Shown: piece after piece, positions 1-8,152 of the stretch | How the letters are laid out: the number at the start of each line of letters is the position of its first letter | Position numbering within the stretch: the first letter of the stretch is position 1 | From: Candidatus Rifleibacteriota bacterium | Lineage (GTDB): Bacteria > Muiribacteriota > Ozemobacteria > Ozemobacterales > Ozemobacteraceae | DNA: 64,000 bases | Direction of reading: 5' to 3' | NCBI GenBank assembly: GCA_015233565.1 | Contig: JADFXM010000028.1 | Location: 28,910 to 92,909, forward strand | The notes under the pieces: model-generated | What the model was told of the DNA's origin: nothing | What the model saw: the letters and a program-made list of their open reading frames with translations, nothing else | Database searches by the model: none | Made by a program: the position numbers and the translations under genes

Positions 1-434
1 TTGTTCAGGGGAACGCCTTTAAACAGGGAAAGAGCTTTTTCAGCATCCTTCTCGTCATAGATCGGAAGAAGTGGCTCTAACCCTTTCCGTTCGTTTCGCC
101 GGTTTTTTAACTCAACTTCAGATTCTTGAATTCTTGCAGAGTCCGGCAATAAAAACCCCGATAGATCAACAGTCGGGTTGGTAGCATAAACTGGTCCATG
201 GAACCCTTTTTTAACCAATTTTGGAATTAATCCTGAATGGTCAATATGCGCGTGGGTTAAAAGCATAAAATCTATTTTTTTGGGGTCAAATTGGAATTCC
301 CCATAATTTCTTTCTTTGAGGACTTTAGAGCCCTGAAACATTCCGCAATCAATTAAAAAATTGCATGTTGAGGTTTCCACAAGATGGCAAGAACCGGTTA
401 CACAACCAACAGCTCCATGAAAAGATATTTTCAT
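1..434 (-). CDS. MBL-fold RNA-processing-type metallohydrolase (partial, 3' end cut by window edge)
   Basis: Translating the minus strand from an ATG at 434 gives an open frame of 144 residues that runs off the window. It carries the metallo-beta-lactamase zinc signature THAHIDHSG (His61, His63, Asp65, His66) after a typical first beta hairpin with an LIDCGMFQG stretch. This pattern is characteristic of the beta-CASP/CPSF-like subfamily (full length usually about 450-540 residues), which includes RNA endo- and exonucleases, so an RNA-processing hydrolase is likely; substrate is unknown. Its start overlaps the stop of the upstream SH3/TPR gene in an ATGA arrangement, so the two are probably translationally coupled in one minus-strand operon. 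Confidence 0.85.
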   Translation of the reverse strand, partial: MKISFHGAVGCVTGSCHLVETSTCNFLIDCGMFQGSKVLKERNYGEFQFDPKKIDFMLLTHAHIDHSGLIPKLVKKGFHGPVYATNPTVDLSGFLLPDSARIQESEVELKNRRNERKGLEPLLPIYDEKDAEKALSLFKGVPLN

Positions 435-1519
435 TGTTCTTCCTCTTTATCCTTATCTTTTTCCTTTTCTTTCTTGCTTTCCTTCGCTTTTTTGGGCGCA
501 AGAGCCAGTTGTTTTTTACAATATTCCATTCGTTCTTCGGTGAAACGTTTCATAGTTTCTTCAGGTTTGAATTCAAGGAACTTTTTATAATAATCTATGG
601 CATTTTGGAATTCTCCCTTGAAACCATAAACTGAAGCTAGGTTGTAATAAGGATCAGGAAATTGGGGTTCGAAAAGAATTGCTTTTTTATAGAATTCGAT
701 TGCTCTTGAATTGTCATTTAGTTGGTAGTAGGCAACCCCAAGATTATTACAGATTTTAGCAGACTTAGGAGAAATCGTGAGAGATTCTTTCCATTTTTCA
801 ATGGCATCCTCTATTTTTTCAAGTTTAAAAAGACAATTTGCATAATTGTTTAGGATTTCTGCATTCTTGGGAGCTTTTTCGAGAGCATTTTTATTGGCTT
901 CCAAAGCTTCGGTGTATCGTCTTTTTTCAAAATAATCGATTGCTTCATTATAGAAATCTTCTGCGGTTTTGCTTGATGAAATGGCCTCTTTGGGGGACTT
1001 TGATTCATCAATTTTGTTTTTGCCAATATCTTTGTCGGATTTTTGATTTTTCTTCGAGGCGCCTTTATCCTCATCATCAATTTCTTTTTTTGAATTTTCT
1101 TTATCAGTATCAATTTTTCCGGATTTTGAATCTTTTTTTTCCTTATCTTTAGATTCATTTCCTTTTTTGGGTGCTTCTTTCTCTGTAACTTCGGCTTTAT
1201 CTTTCTTTTCGGATTTATCAGTCGCCTTATCGTCCGATTGAGCTTCGACGTTTTCAGGTCTCTTTTTTCCACTGCCAAATATCCAACCTTCATCGCCATC
1301 CGTAAAACGAACTTTGTACCAACCACTATCCTCCGCGATTATTGAATAGTGGTCACCCCTCATTTTTTTCCCTGTTATTTGGGCTGAAAAGCCGGGGTTT
1401 TGTCTGATTTGTACGTAACTTCCAACTACAACACCATCTTTCTTTTCTTCCTCAGCAATTATGGGAAACAAGCCTGCAAAAAGGAAGAACAACATTAATA
1501 ATAGCCCTGGGCCTTTCAT
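431..1519 (-). CDS. secreted SH3b-TPR protein with Lys/Glu-rich linkers
   Basis: 362 residues. An N-terminal signal sequence (hydrophobic run to about residue 22, cut before EEEKK) is followed by a bacterial SH3-like domain at about residues 28-85 (YVQIRQNPG, GWYKVRF, DEGWIFG), a highly charged Lys/Asp/Glu/Ser linker to about 185, then three or four tetratricopeptide repeats (about 187-325) and a KEKDKDKEEE-type tail. SH3b domains bind cell-wall peptides and TPRs bind proteins, so a periplasmic or wall-associated scaffold is inferred; no enzyme domain is visible. The start at 1519 has a GGAGGG ribosome site seven bases upstream. It is divergent from the amidase gene and overlaps the MBL-fold gene by four bases. 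Confidence 0.8.
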   Translation of the reverse strand: MKGPGLLLMLFFLFAGLFPIIAEEEKKDGVVVGSYVQIRQNPGFSAQITGKKMRGDHYSIIAEDSGWYKVRFTDGDEGWIFGSGKKRPENVEAQSDDKATDKSEKKDKAEVTEKEAPKKGNESKDKEKKDSKSGKIDTDKENSKKEIDDEDKGASKKNQKSDKDIGKNKIDESKSPKEAISSSKTAEDFYNEAIDYFEKRRYTEALEANKNALEKAPKNAEILNNYANCLFKLEKIEDAIEKWKESLTISPKSAKICNNLGVAYYQLNDNSRAIEFYKKAILFEPQFPDPYYNLASVYGFKGEFQNAIDYYKKFLEFKPEETMKRFTEERMEYCKKQLALAPKKAKESKKEKEKDKDKEEEQ

Positions 1520-1664
1520 TTACAATCCCTCCGTATTATGTGATTCGCGCAAATCTTACCATAACTTTTTTTTTTTTTCTATTTTAAATTTTCTAGTACT
1601 TTGATATACTATTTTTACCGTTTTTTTTATTAATGAGTAATGAGTATGAAAGGAAGTATCTTCA

Positions 1665-2687
1665 ATGAAAAAATGGTTCATTTTCGTTTCTCTGGTTTTT
1701 ACAGTTTTTTCTTTTTCAGGCATTAATCTTGTTTTTGCCGATGAAGATTGTAATGAGTATCAGATTGCAGTCAATTTAGGGTTCAAATTAGAGAACCAGG
1801 CTTATGGAAAATTCGAAACTCAAGTTTTCGAACTTCCAAAGCCGATGGACAACCTGCTGATTTCAATTGACGTCCAAAAATCCCCAGATTCTATTTTCCG
1901 GTCTTATGCCAGTTTTAAAGACAAACAAACTGGGAAATGGACAAGTTTCCAGGAATTCGAGGGTGAATTTCATTTTGCAAACATTCATCCTGTTACGGCT
2001 TACCAATTGTTATTCATCATCCGAGATCCAAAGAAAGGAACAACCTTGATTCGCAGATTTACTGCACAGGGTGAAAATCTCGGTGAAGAAGTGATGCAAA
2101 AACTTTCCCAAAAACCAGTTCCTTACCAACCAGGGAATCAATGGGCAAAACCCACAATCGTTTCCCGCCAGGAATGGGGAGCACGTCCTCCAAAATCTTC
2201 TTATACCCCGATGGTTGCTGATAAAATTATCGTTCATCATAGTTGGTCGCCGACCCAAGCGCAATATAAGGGTGCTGCAACTATCCGCGGAATCCAAAAT
2301 TACCACATGGACGACCCATCCACAGGATGGATCGACATTGGGTATCATTTCCTGATTGGCCCTGATGGCGTTATCTACCAGGGAAGACCTGAAACAGATT
2401 TAGGAGCCCATTGCAAACCAAACACCGGAATGATCGGAATCTGCATGATAGGCGATTATGACCCAGGAAACGATCTTGTAAATGACAAAATGGAAAAATC
2501 ATTGCTGGATTTGCTTTCCTGGTTGTCTTCAACTTATAAACTCGACCCGCGATCAACATATTACGGACATCGCAACTTCTCTCCGAAAACCTGCCCTGGA
2601 GACCTAGTCTATGACCGCATGGACTTTTATCGCAGTGAAGTATTTAAAAACATTGGTGGAACTAATCGAGTTGTTGACGAGGATTAA
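1665..2687 (+). CDS. N-acetylmuramoyl-L-alanine amidase (Amidase_2 / PGRP type), secreted
   Basis: 340 residues with a clear signal peptide (MKKWFIFVS... to about residue 25). The C-terminal half is an Amidase_2/peptidoglycan-recognition domain: RQEWGARPP entry motif, IIVHHSW with the first zinc histidine, IDIGYHFLIGPDG with the conserved Tyr, and GHRNFSPKTCPGD with the second His and the Cys that complete the zinc site. The family cleaves the MurNAc to L-Ala bond of peptidoglycan. The N-terminal 140 residues form a beta-rich domain I do not recognise, perhaps wall binding. The ATG at 1665 follows AAAGGAAG with good spacing. The intergenic stretch upstream is very T-rich and shared with the divergent SH3/TPR gene. 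Confidence 0.9.
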   Translation: MKKWFIFVSLVFTVFSFSGINLVFADEDCNEYQIAVNLGFKLENQAYGKFETQVFELPKPMDNLLISIDVQKSPDSIFRSYASFKDKQTGKWTSFQEFEGEFHFANIHPVTAYQLLFIIRDPKKGTTLIRRFTAQGENLGEEVMQKLSQKPVPYQPGNQWAKPTIVSRQEWGARPPKSSYTPMVADKIIVHHSWSPTQAQYKGAATIRGIQNYHMDDPSTGWIDIGYHFLIGPDGVIYQGRPETDLGAHCKPNTGMIGICMIGDYDPGNDLVNDKMEKSLLDLLSWLSSTYKLDPRSTYYGHRNFSPKTCPGDLVYDRMDFYRSEVFKNIGGTNRVVDED

Positions 2688-2753
2688 AACTAGGGGCAAG
2701 AAAACCACAACGGCTTTTTCTTTCTAGTAAAAAGCATTAAAAAAAAGAATTTC

Positions 2754-2795
2754 AAACGTTCACTCCAAAAATTTTGGGTGAACGTTTTTATTTTT
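2754..2795 (+). terminator. intrinsic terminator after the amidase gene
   Basis: AAACGTTCA and TGAACGTTT form the stem around a short A/T loop, followed directly by a T-rich run (TTTTATTTTT). It ends the amidase transcript and separates it from the toxin region. Confidence 0.75.
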
Positions 2796-2831
2796 GGTCG
2801 TTTAAGCTTGAATACCCCAATAAAAGAAAAA

Positions 2832-3113
2832 TTGTTTTATTATCACCTGACAATAATTGAGAGTCCCTTGGATCTATTCGACAGAAAGAATACAAAAGAG
2901 TCATCTCGAGTTTGTTCACAGCAAATCTGGCGTGTGGCACAGCGAAAACTGGATCAACTTAATGCGGTCGATTCTTTTGAATCGCTAAAAATTCCCCCAG
3001 GAAATTTTTTGGAATCCTTAAAAAATGGTCGAAAAGGGCAGCACAGCATAAGAATTTATGATCAGTTCCTCGCCTCTACGTTGGTTACGTTCTTAAAGTG
3101 GATGATCCAATAA
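2832..3113 (+). pseudogene. decayed HigB-type toxin
   Basis: The frame contains an unmistakable HigB core: RVAQRKLDQLNAVDSFESL, then IPPGNFLESLKNGRKGQHS and SIRIYDQF, matching the family pattern of a helix, a PPGN.LE.L loop and the RINDQ strand. After DQF the expected ICF-W...DYH end is missing; the frame runs into a stop at KWMIQ, and the neighbouring frame gives only weak similarity. No convincing ribosome site or ATG starts the frame (TTG at 2832 is arbitrary). I read it as a frameshifted relic of a HigB mRNA interferase, next to an intact but different toxin-antitoxin pair. Confidence 0.65.
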
Positions 3114-3183
3114 ATTTGTCAAATCATAATGGAGAGGAAAATAAAGCTTTACCTTCTTGGTAAAGTGTTTTAAAATTAAATTA

Positions 3184-3519
3184 ATGAGGATTGTTTTCAA
3201 CACGAAAAAGATTCAGAAAATTTTCAGTTCTGAAAAAGAGTTACTAAGAGAATATGGAGCAGAGCAGTCCAAAAAAATACAAATACGCCTCAAGGTGCTT
3301 GAGTCAGCGGTAAATCTTGAGGAGGTTCCGGCAAAAAAACCGGAACGACGGCATCAGCTTAAAGGAGAGAGGAAAGAACAATTTGCAGTTGATCTTTCTC
3401 ACCCATATCGCCTGATATTCAAACCAGCAGAAAAACCTCCCATATCGGATGACGGAGGTATTGATCTTAAACTAGTTACTGGAAATATTATTATCGGTGT
3501 GGAGGATTACCATGAGTAA
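3184..3519 (+). CDS. RelE/HigB-like toxin of a type II toxin-antitoxin system
   Basis: 111 residues from ATG 3184. Features of the RelE/ParE superfamily toxin family found with HigA-ImmA partners are visible: a helical N-terminus, the loop ending in HQLKGERKEQFAVDLSHPY, the strand RLIF, and the closing GVEDYHE. These toxins are ribosome-dependent mRNA interferases. A TTG at 3157 would extend the protein by nine residues, but neither start has a strong ribosome site. The stop lies eight bases inside the following antitoxin gene, so the two are co-translated. Order toxin then antitoxin is typical for the HigBA class. Confidence 0.85.
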   Translation: MRIVFNTKKIQKIFSSEKELLREYGAEQSKKIQIRLKVLESAVNLEEVPAKKPERRHQLKGERKEQFAVDLSHPYRLIFKPAEKPPISDDGGIDLKLVTGNIIIGVEDYHE

Positions 3520-4636
3520 TGAAGAATTTTATGCCTATAAGCCGGATTATGCGATTCATCCAGGAGAATATCTGGAAGAAGTTTTGAAATCCAATGAAAT
3601 CAAAAAAAAAGATCTTTCAGACCGATTGGGCATCAGCGTAAAGCATTTAAGTCAGATTATTCATAAACAGGAAATGATTACGGCGAAACTTGCAGTTCAA
3701 CTTGAAAGAACTCTTGGAATTTCCGGTAATATCTGGAATAATTTAAACGCAGACTATTCTCTTTTTTGTGCTCGTTCAAACGAGCTGAAAGCATTGAAAT
3801 TTACCCTGGAATGGATCAATGATTTTCCGATAAATGAGTTAAAAAAAATCGGTTTTTTGCCATCTGTCAAAGATAAAGAAACCATTGCGGAAAAATTGTT
3901 GCAATTTTTTGGGGTCTCAACACCGGAACAATGGCAGCAATATTATGATCTGAAAGCGGCTTATTTCCGAAAGTCCCCCGCATTTTCCGATAATCTGTCG
4001 CACATCGCGTCATGGTTAAGAATTGGTGAAATAAAGGCATCCGAAATAGCAGTTGCTCATTTTGATAAAGATGTCTTTAAAACAAATTTGGATAAAATCA
4101 GGAGTTTTACGCTGAATAAGGTGGATGAGTTTGAGCCTGAAATGAAGCGACTTTGTGCAATGTCCGGTGTGATCCTCGTTTTTGTTCCCGAATTCAAAAA
4201 GACTCATATAAGCGGAGTGGCGCGATGGCTCACTCAAGAAAAAGCAATGATTATTATGAGTTTGCGTTATAAAACTAATGACCATTTCTGGTTTACATTT
4301 TTTCATGAAGCAGCTCACATCCTTCTGCATGGGAAAAAAAATACATTTATTGATGATCTCAAGGGTTTTCCGTCAAAAGAAGAAGATGAGGCAAATCGTT
4401 ATTCAAAGAATATGTTAATCCCTGAATCGGAATATAAAAATTTTGTTTCTAAAGGCCGTTTTAGCCATGCAGATATAAAATCTTTTTCAAAAAAAATAAA
4501 AATACATCCAGGAATACTCGTAGGGCGGTTACAACACGATAAGCATATAAAATATGGTTGGCATAATGATTTAAAAGAAAAATATGAATTTATTTTAGAA
4601 AGCGAACCATCACTTACTCGGGGAAACACTGAATAA
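3512..4636 (+). CDS. HigA-like antitoxin fused to an ImmA/IrrE metallopeptidase
   Basis: 374 residues from ATG 3512, chosen over GTG 3497 because GGAGG at 3501-3505 is correctly spaced. Residues about 10-75 are an XRE-type helix-turn-helix (IHPGEYLEEVLKSN, GISVKHLSQI), as in HigA. The C-terminal half is an ImmA/IrrE (Peptidase_M78) domain with the zinc motif HEAAHILLHG, followed by EDEANRYSKNMLIP. Antitoxins of this class repress their own promoter; the protease domain may allow regulated self- or partner cleavage. Partner gene overlap makes the pairing firm; the peptidase activity is inferred from the intact HExxH. Confidence 0.88.
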   Translation: MSNEEFYAYKPDYAIHPGEYLEEVLKSNEIKKKDLSDRLGISVKHLSQIIHKQEMITAKLAVQLERTLGISGNIWNNLNADYSLFCARSNELKALKFTLEWINDFPINELKKIGFLPSVKDKETIAEKLLQFFGVSTPEQWQQYYDLKAAYFRKSPAFSDNLSHIASWLRIGEIKASEIAVAHFDKDVFKTNLDKIRSFTLNKVDEFEPEMKRLCAMSGVILVFVPEFKKTHISGVARWLTQEKAMIIMSLRYKTNDHFWFTFFHEAAHILLHGKKNTFIDDLKGFPSKEEDEANRYSKNMLIPESEYKNFVSKGRFSHADIKSFSKKIKIHPGILVGRLQHDKHIKYGWHNDLKEKYEFILESEPSLTRGNTE

Positions 4637-4928
4637 CGATCGGCTGTTGCGTGAGTGCCTTTTTTCACGAGGCAAGCATAAATACCAAAAATGAATGTTT
4701 CATCGAAATTGTCAGCCAGAAGCTCTTTAAATCCCTTGCAGTGAACAGCAATAAAGAGTAAAAATTTCATTAGCCACCAATAGGGATCTTCGTAAAGAAT
4801 ATTTCTTTTTTTTCGCGGATGGGGGGTGTACAAACGAATCAAGATATGCTTCAATGGAGCGGGAGCATTTTTGTGGTATTAAAAAAAAAGACTGAACAGA
4901 AAACAATGTTCCTGATCAATCTCAAGCA
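4637..4928. other. short intergenic stretch between antitoxin and transposase relic
   Basis: No supported gene. The minus strand is open through much of it and could hide a decayed gene, but no family was recognised. A-rich runs lie just before the relic. Confidence 0.4.
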
Positions 4929-5318
4929 ATGGAACAATTATACATGAGTAATGATGATTCTGAAAAGGAAAAATATCATAAGTTTGTCGCATTAGTGTTG
5001 GAAAGCCTTTACAAATACTTTGTTTCACCAGATTTCCTTTTTTCCGGTGTTTTTGAGCCTAGACATCCTTCATATATTGTCTATTCACAACCAGCACTTT
5101 TTACCACGGCTATGTTTATGTATCTATTCAGATTGAAATCCCGAAAGCAAATTGATGAATTTCTGAGAAATGAAAAATTCAATGAAATATATCAAAAAAT
5201 TTTTAAATGTGATGTCCCCAGCGGAGACGCTGTTGCCGATTTTTTTGAAATGCTGGATATCTCTGAAACCTCCAAGTTGTCTACCAACAGATTTTTTGAT
5301 TTTACTCTTTATTGCTGA
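4929..5318 (+). pseudogene. truncated transposase N-terminus (IS4/DDE-like relic)
   Basis: 129 residues. The segment AMFMYLFRLKSRKQIDEFLR followed by a NEIYQKIF and GDAVADFF pattern resembles the N-terminal region of DDE transposases of IS4-like groups, where a helix-rich domain precedes the catalytic core. The frame stops after STNRFFDF with no catalytic aspartates, so only the first part of the gene remains. It lies immediately left of the G+C-richer cassette and probably marks an old insertion edge. Family assignment is by motif feel rather than a hit. Confidence 0.5.
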
Positions 5319-5367
5319 GACCAATTCTGAATATTGACTTTTTATTCAAGTTCGAATATGGTTGAAG

Positions 5368-5406
5368 CATGATCAATCAAGATGATCAACCAAGATGATC
5401 AACCAA
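5368..5406 (+). repeat. three tandem 13-bp units
   Basis: Three near-identical copies of ATGATCAAYCAAG lie head to tail just upstream of the carbamoyltransferase cassette. Function unknown; could be slippage or a protein-binding array. Confidence 0.6.
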
Positions 5407-5453
5407 TTTTTCCCGTAAGAGCCACCGTAAATTTGTGCCGGTTTGTTCAACAA

Positions 5454-5485
5454 GGATATTGCGGCGGCCTTGCGCCGCAATATCC
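5454..5485. repeat. perfect 13-bp G+C-rich inverted repeat
   Basis: GGATATTGCGGCG and CGCCGCAATATCC pair perfectly around a six-base loop. There is no T-run on either side, so it is not a standard terminator. It sits at about the point where base composition rises, between the transposase relic and the cassette. Confidence 0.7.
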
Positions 5486-5622
5486 TAATGCGGTCTTCGG
5501 CAATCAGATAATCTCGCTGTCAGCAGGTTGGGGTGAAACTGACGAATTCGCTAAGCCGTTTGGAGAAATCTGTCGATATATTTAGAGGTTCAGGGATACA
5601 ATTTCAGGGAGGCAATTCGATC

Positions 5623-7452
5623 ATGTTGATACTAGGGATTTCGGCTTACTACCACGATTCAGCCGCCTGTCTGCTCGAGAATGGAAACCTGATCGCCGCC
5701 GCCCAGGAAGAGCGGTTTTCTCGAATAAAACACGACCAGCGTTTTCCCGCCCAGGCAATCCGATATTGCCTCGCCGAGCGAGATGTTTCCCTTGGAGACA
5801 TAGATTCTGTGGTATTCTACGAGAAACCGTTTCGCAAGTTCGAACGACTTCTCGAAACCTATCTCGGATTCGCTCCATGCGGGTTAACTTCATTTCTCGA
5901 AGCGATGCCCACGTGGATCCAGGACAAGCTCTTCATGAAATCGACACTCGCAGAAGAGTTGAACGCGAACTTCGGCGAACAACCGCGCCAGATTCTTTTC
6001 TCTGATCATCATCAATCGCATGCTGCATCGGCCTTCTTTCCGTCTCCGTACTCCGAAGCTGCAGTTCTGTGCCTCGATGGGGTGGGTGAGTGGTCGACGA
6101 CGACCGGTTGGATCGGCACAGGCAATCAGTTGACGCAAATATGGGAGATCGAATTTCCCCATTCTCTCGGACTGCTCTATTCAGCCTTTACCGCCTACAC
6201 TGGATTCAAAGTCAATTCCGGCGAGTACAAGGTGATGGGATTGGCGCCTTATGGCAAGCCCGTCTACGTAGATACCATCTACAAGCATCTGATGGATCTG
6301 AAGGAAGATGGCTCGTTCCGCATCAATCTCGACTACTTTGAATATTGTACCGGTCTGACGATGACGAACAAGCGCTTCCATGACCTTTTCGGAGGCCCGC
6401 CGCGCAAACCGGAAACCCCTTTGTCTCAGAAGGAAATGGACTTGGCCCGTTCGATCCAGGAGGTCGCGGAAGAGGTGATCCTGCGCCTCGGTCGCAGTCT
6501 GCATAATGAAACCGGCTTGTCCAGCCTATGTATGGCCGGGGGTGTGGCTCTCAATTGCGTAGCCAACGGTCGACTGATGCGCGAAGGCCCGTTCAAGGAA
6601 ATATGGATCCAACCCGCAGCCGGAGACGCCGGTGGCGCACTCGGTGCCGCTCTCGCTGCCTGGCACAAACATTTGAAGGCTCCGCGACAGGTGCAGTTGG
6701 AGGATCAGATGAAAGGCTGCTTTCTTGGACCGTCGTTCACACCCCAAGCAGTCGAAAGTTTTCTTCAACAGAATAACCTGCCGTTTCAGAAACTTGGCGA
6801 AAACGAAGTTCTCTCACGCACCGCTCGAGATCTTGCGGATGGCAAGGTTGTCGGCTGGTTCCAGGGGCGCATGGAATTCGGACCTCGGGCACTCGGCGCT
6901 CGCAGCATCCTCGGGGACGCGCGTTCGCCGAAGATGCAGTCGGTTATGAACCAGAAGATCAAGTTTCGCGAATCATTCCGACCTTTCGCTCCAGCCGTTC
7001 TGAAAGAACGCGTGAGCGAATACTTCGAAATCGACCGCGAGTCGCCTTTCATGCTGTTGACCGCTCCGGTCCGCAAGGAGCGAAGAAAGCTTGTTTCTAA
7101 CGACGATTCAAAGCGCTGGGGAATCGATCTGCTGAATGTTCCCCGCTCGGATATTCCTGCAGTTACCCATATCGACTTCTCCGCGCGTGTCCAGACGGTG
7201 TCAGCGGATACAAACCCGCTTTTTCACTCGCTGCTAAAGCATTTTGAAGCGCAGACGAACGAGGGTGTCGTCGTCAATACCTCATTCAATGTTCGTGGCG
7301 AACCAATCGTCTGCTCTCCGGAAGATGCATATCGTTGCTTCATGCGCACCGAAATTGACACATTGGTTCTTGAAAACTGTGTTCTCGACAAGTCGGCCCA
7401 GCCTCAATGGCAGGAAAAAGCTGACTGGCAATCAACCTTCACCCTTGACTGA
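5623..7452 (+). CDS. O-carbamoyltransferase (NodU/CmcH/SxtI family)
   Basis: 609 residues from ATG 5623, after AGGGAGG; the upstream in-frame extension lacks a ribosome site. The N-terminal Kae1-like ATPase-fold domain starts LILGISAYYHDSAAC and has HHQSHAASAFF (His129, His130, His133), the iron/metal-binding HxxxH pattern, and the LCLDGVGEW loop. The C-terminal YrdC-like domain has EFGPRALGARSILGDAR and SFNVRGEPIV. The family makes carbamoyl-adenylate from carbamoyl phosphate and ATP and transfers the carbamoyl group to a hydroxyl of a sugar, antibiotic or toxin. It heads a four-gene cassette (next gene 41 bp away) with codon use and G+C content clearly above the neighbours, a sign of transfer. 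The acceptor is unknown. Confidence 0.93.
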   Translation: MLILGISAYYHDSAACLLENGNLIAAAQEERFSRIKHDQRFPAQAIRYCLAERDVSLGDIDSVVFYEKPFRKFERLLETYLGFAPCGLTSFLEAMPTWIQDKLFMKSTLAEELNANFGEQPRQILFSDHHQSHAASAFFPSPYSEAAVLCLDGVGEWSTTTGWIGTGNQLTQIWEIEFPHSLGLLYSAFTAYTGFKVNSGEYKVMGLAPYGKPVYVDTIYKHLMDLKEDGSFRINLDYFEYCTGLTMTNKRFHDLFGGPPRKPETPLSQKEMDLARSIQEVAEEVILRLGRSLHNETGLSSLCMAGGVALNCVANGRLMREGPFKEIWIQPAAGDAGGALGAALAAWHKHLKAPRQVQLEDQMKGCFLGPSFTPQAVESFLQQNNLPFQKLGENEVLSRTARDLADGKVVGWFQGRMEFGPRALGARSILGDARSPKMQSVMNQKIKFRESFRPFAPAVLKERVSEYFEIDRESPFMLLTAPVRKERRKLVSNDDSKRWGIDLLNVPRSDIPAVTHIDFSARVQTVSADTNPLFHSLLKHFEAQTNEGVVVNTSFNVRGEPIVCSPEDAYRCFMRTEIDTLVLENCVLDKSAQPQWQEKADWQSTFTLD

Positions 7453-7493
7453 CTGATCCACCGGTAGACAATTGCCATTTTACGGAGGCCAAA

Positions 7494-7937
7494 ATGAACA
7501 AGATGCATGATCAAACTCCTGAAAGCTTCTCGGTCCCCTGCGCAACCGAAAACTTTGCCGCAGACTCTTTGCGACTCTACGGTTTACTATCAGCTACTGT
7601 TCTTGCATTTCTTACGTTCTGGCTACCCTTGGGGAAAGCTGCTACGCTTTCCTCCTTTTTCCTGTGGTCTGGATATTCTCTCACTGCCATCGCGGTCGTC
7701 CGTCCAACTGCATTGGAAAAGATATGGGCACGGTTAAAGAAAGTCAGCCTGATCATAGCCAAAGTCCAGATACGCCTGTTGCTGACAATCGTATTTGCGC
7801 TTGTGGTGGTACCACTCGGACTTCTTAAACGTGCCGTCGGCCATGATCGCCTTGGACGAAAATACGATCCGACCGCGAAGAGTTACAAGGTTCCGGTTAA
7901 ACCTGGTCGAAACGGTCCCATGACCAACCAATACTGA
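7494..7937 (+). CDS. SxtJ-like small membrane protein
   Basis: 147 residues from ATG 7494 with ACGGAGG upstream. Three hydrophobic segments are visible at about residues 27-45, 48-70 and 90-112, followed by a basic tail with GHDRLGRKYDPTAKSY. This tail pattern (D-x-L-x-R-x-x-D-P...SY) is what I know from SxtJ family membrane proteins, encoded next to carbamoyltransferases in saxitoxin clusters and in many unrelated bacteria. The molecular role is not established; a membrane anchor or partner for the carbamoyltransferase is a reasonable inference. It lies between the carbamoyltransferase and the DUF5989-like gene, with 10 bp to the latter. Confidence 0.8.
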   Translation: MNKMHDQTPESFSVPCATENFAADSLRLYGLLSATVLAFLTFWLPLGKAATLSSFFLWSGYSLTAIAVVRPTALEKIWARLKKVSLIIAKVQIRLLLTIVFALVVVPLGLLKRAVGHDRLGRKYDPTAKSYKVPVKPGRNGPMTNQY

Positions 7938-7947
7938 GGAGTAGCTC

Positions 7948-8127
7948 ATGTCAAATCAGACGTCTACCTATTCTCGCACATCAACTGTTCGTGAATTGAT
8001 GCGCTTTCTGTGGATACAAAAGCATTGGTGGCTGTTTCCAATGGTATCCTCGCTTCTGATTCTGGGATTGATCTCGATTGTCGCGCAGACCAGTGCTCTC
8101 TCGCCGTTGCTCTATTCGATATTTTGA
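7948..8127 (+). CDS. DUF5989 / SxtK-like 59-residue membrane peptide
   Basis: An ATG at 7948 with GAGGAG ten bases upstream opens a 59-codon frame ending TGA at 8127. The peptide has a polar N-terminus, then RELMRFLWIQKHWWLFPM, one transmembrane segment (about residues 30-47) and the ending AQTSALSPLLYSIF. The K-x-WWL-P and S-x-x-P-x-x-Y-x-x-F features match DUF5989, a tiny family found beside SxtJ and carbamoyltransferases; the cyanobacterial counterpart is SxtK. Function unknown. It is easy to miss because of its size, but its spacing in the cassette (10 bp after SxtJ-like, 25 bp before the SGNH gene) supports it as a real gene. Confidence 0.82.
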   Translation: MSNQTSTYSRTSTVRELMRFLWIQKHWWLFPMVSSLLILGLISIVAQTSALSPLLYSIF

Positions 8128-8152
8128 GAAGAAGAAAGGAGAATATCAAATC

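Noticed and set aside
850..1326. 158-codon minus-strand frame inside the SH3/TPR gene
   Set aside because: Lys-rich shadow of the low-complexity linker in another frame; no ribosome site or family.
4399..4854. 151-codon minus-strand frame overlapping the end of the antitoxin gene
   Set aside because: Half of it is antisense to a real coding region and no motif was recognised; kept only as an intergenic note.
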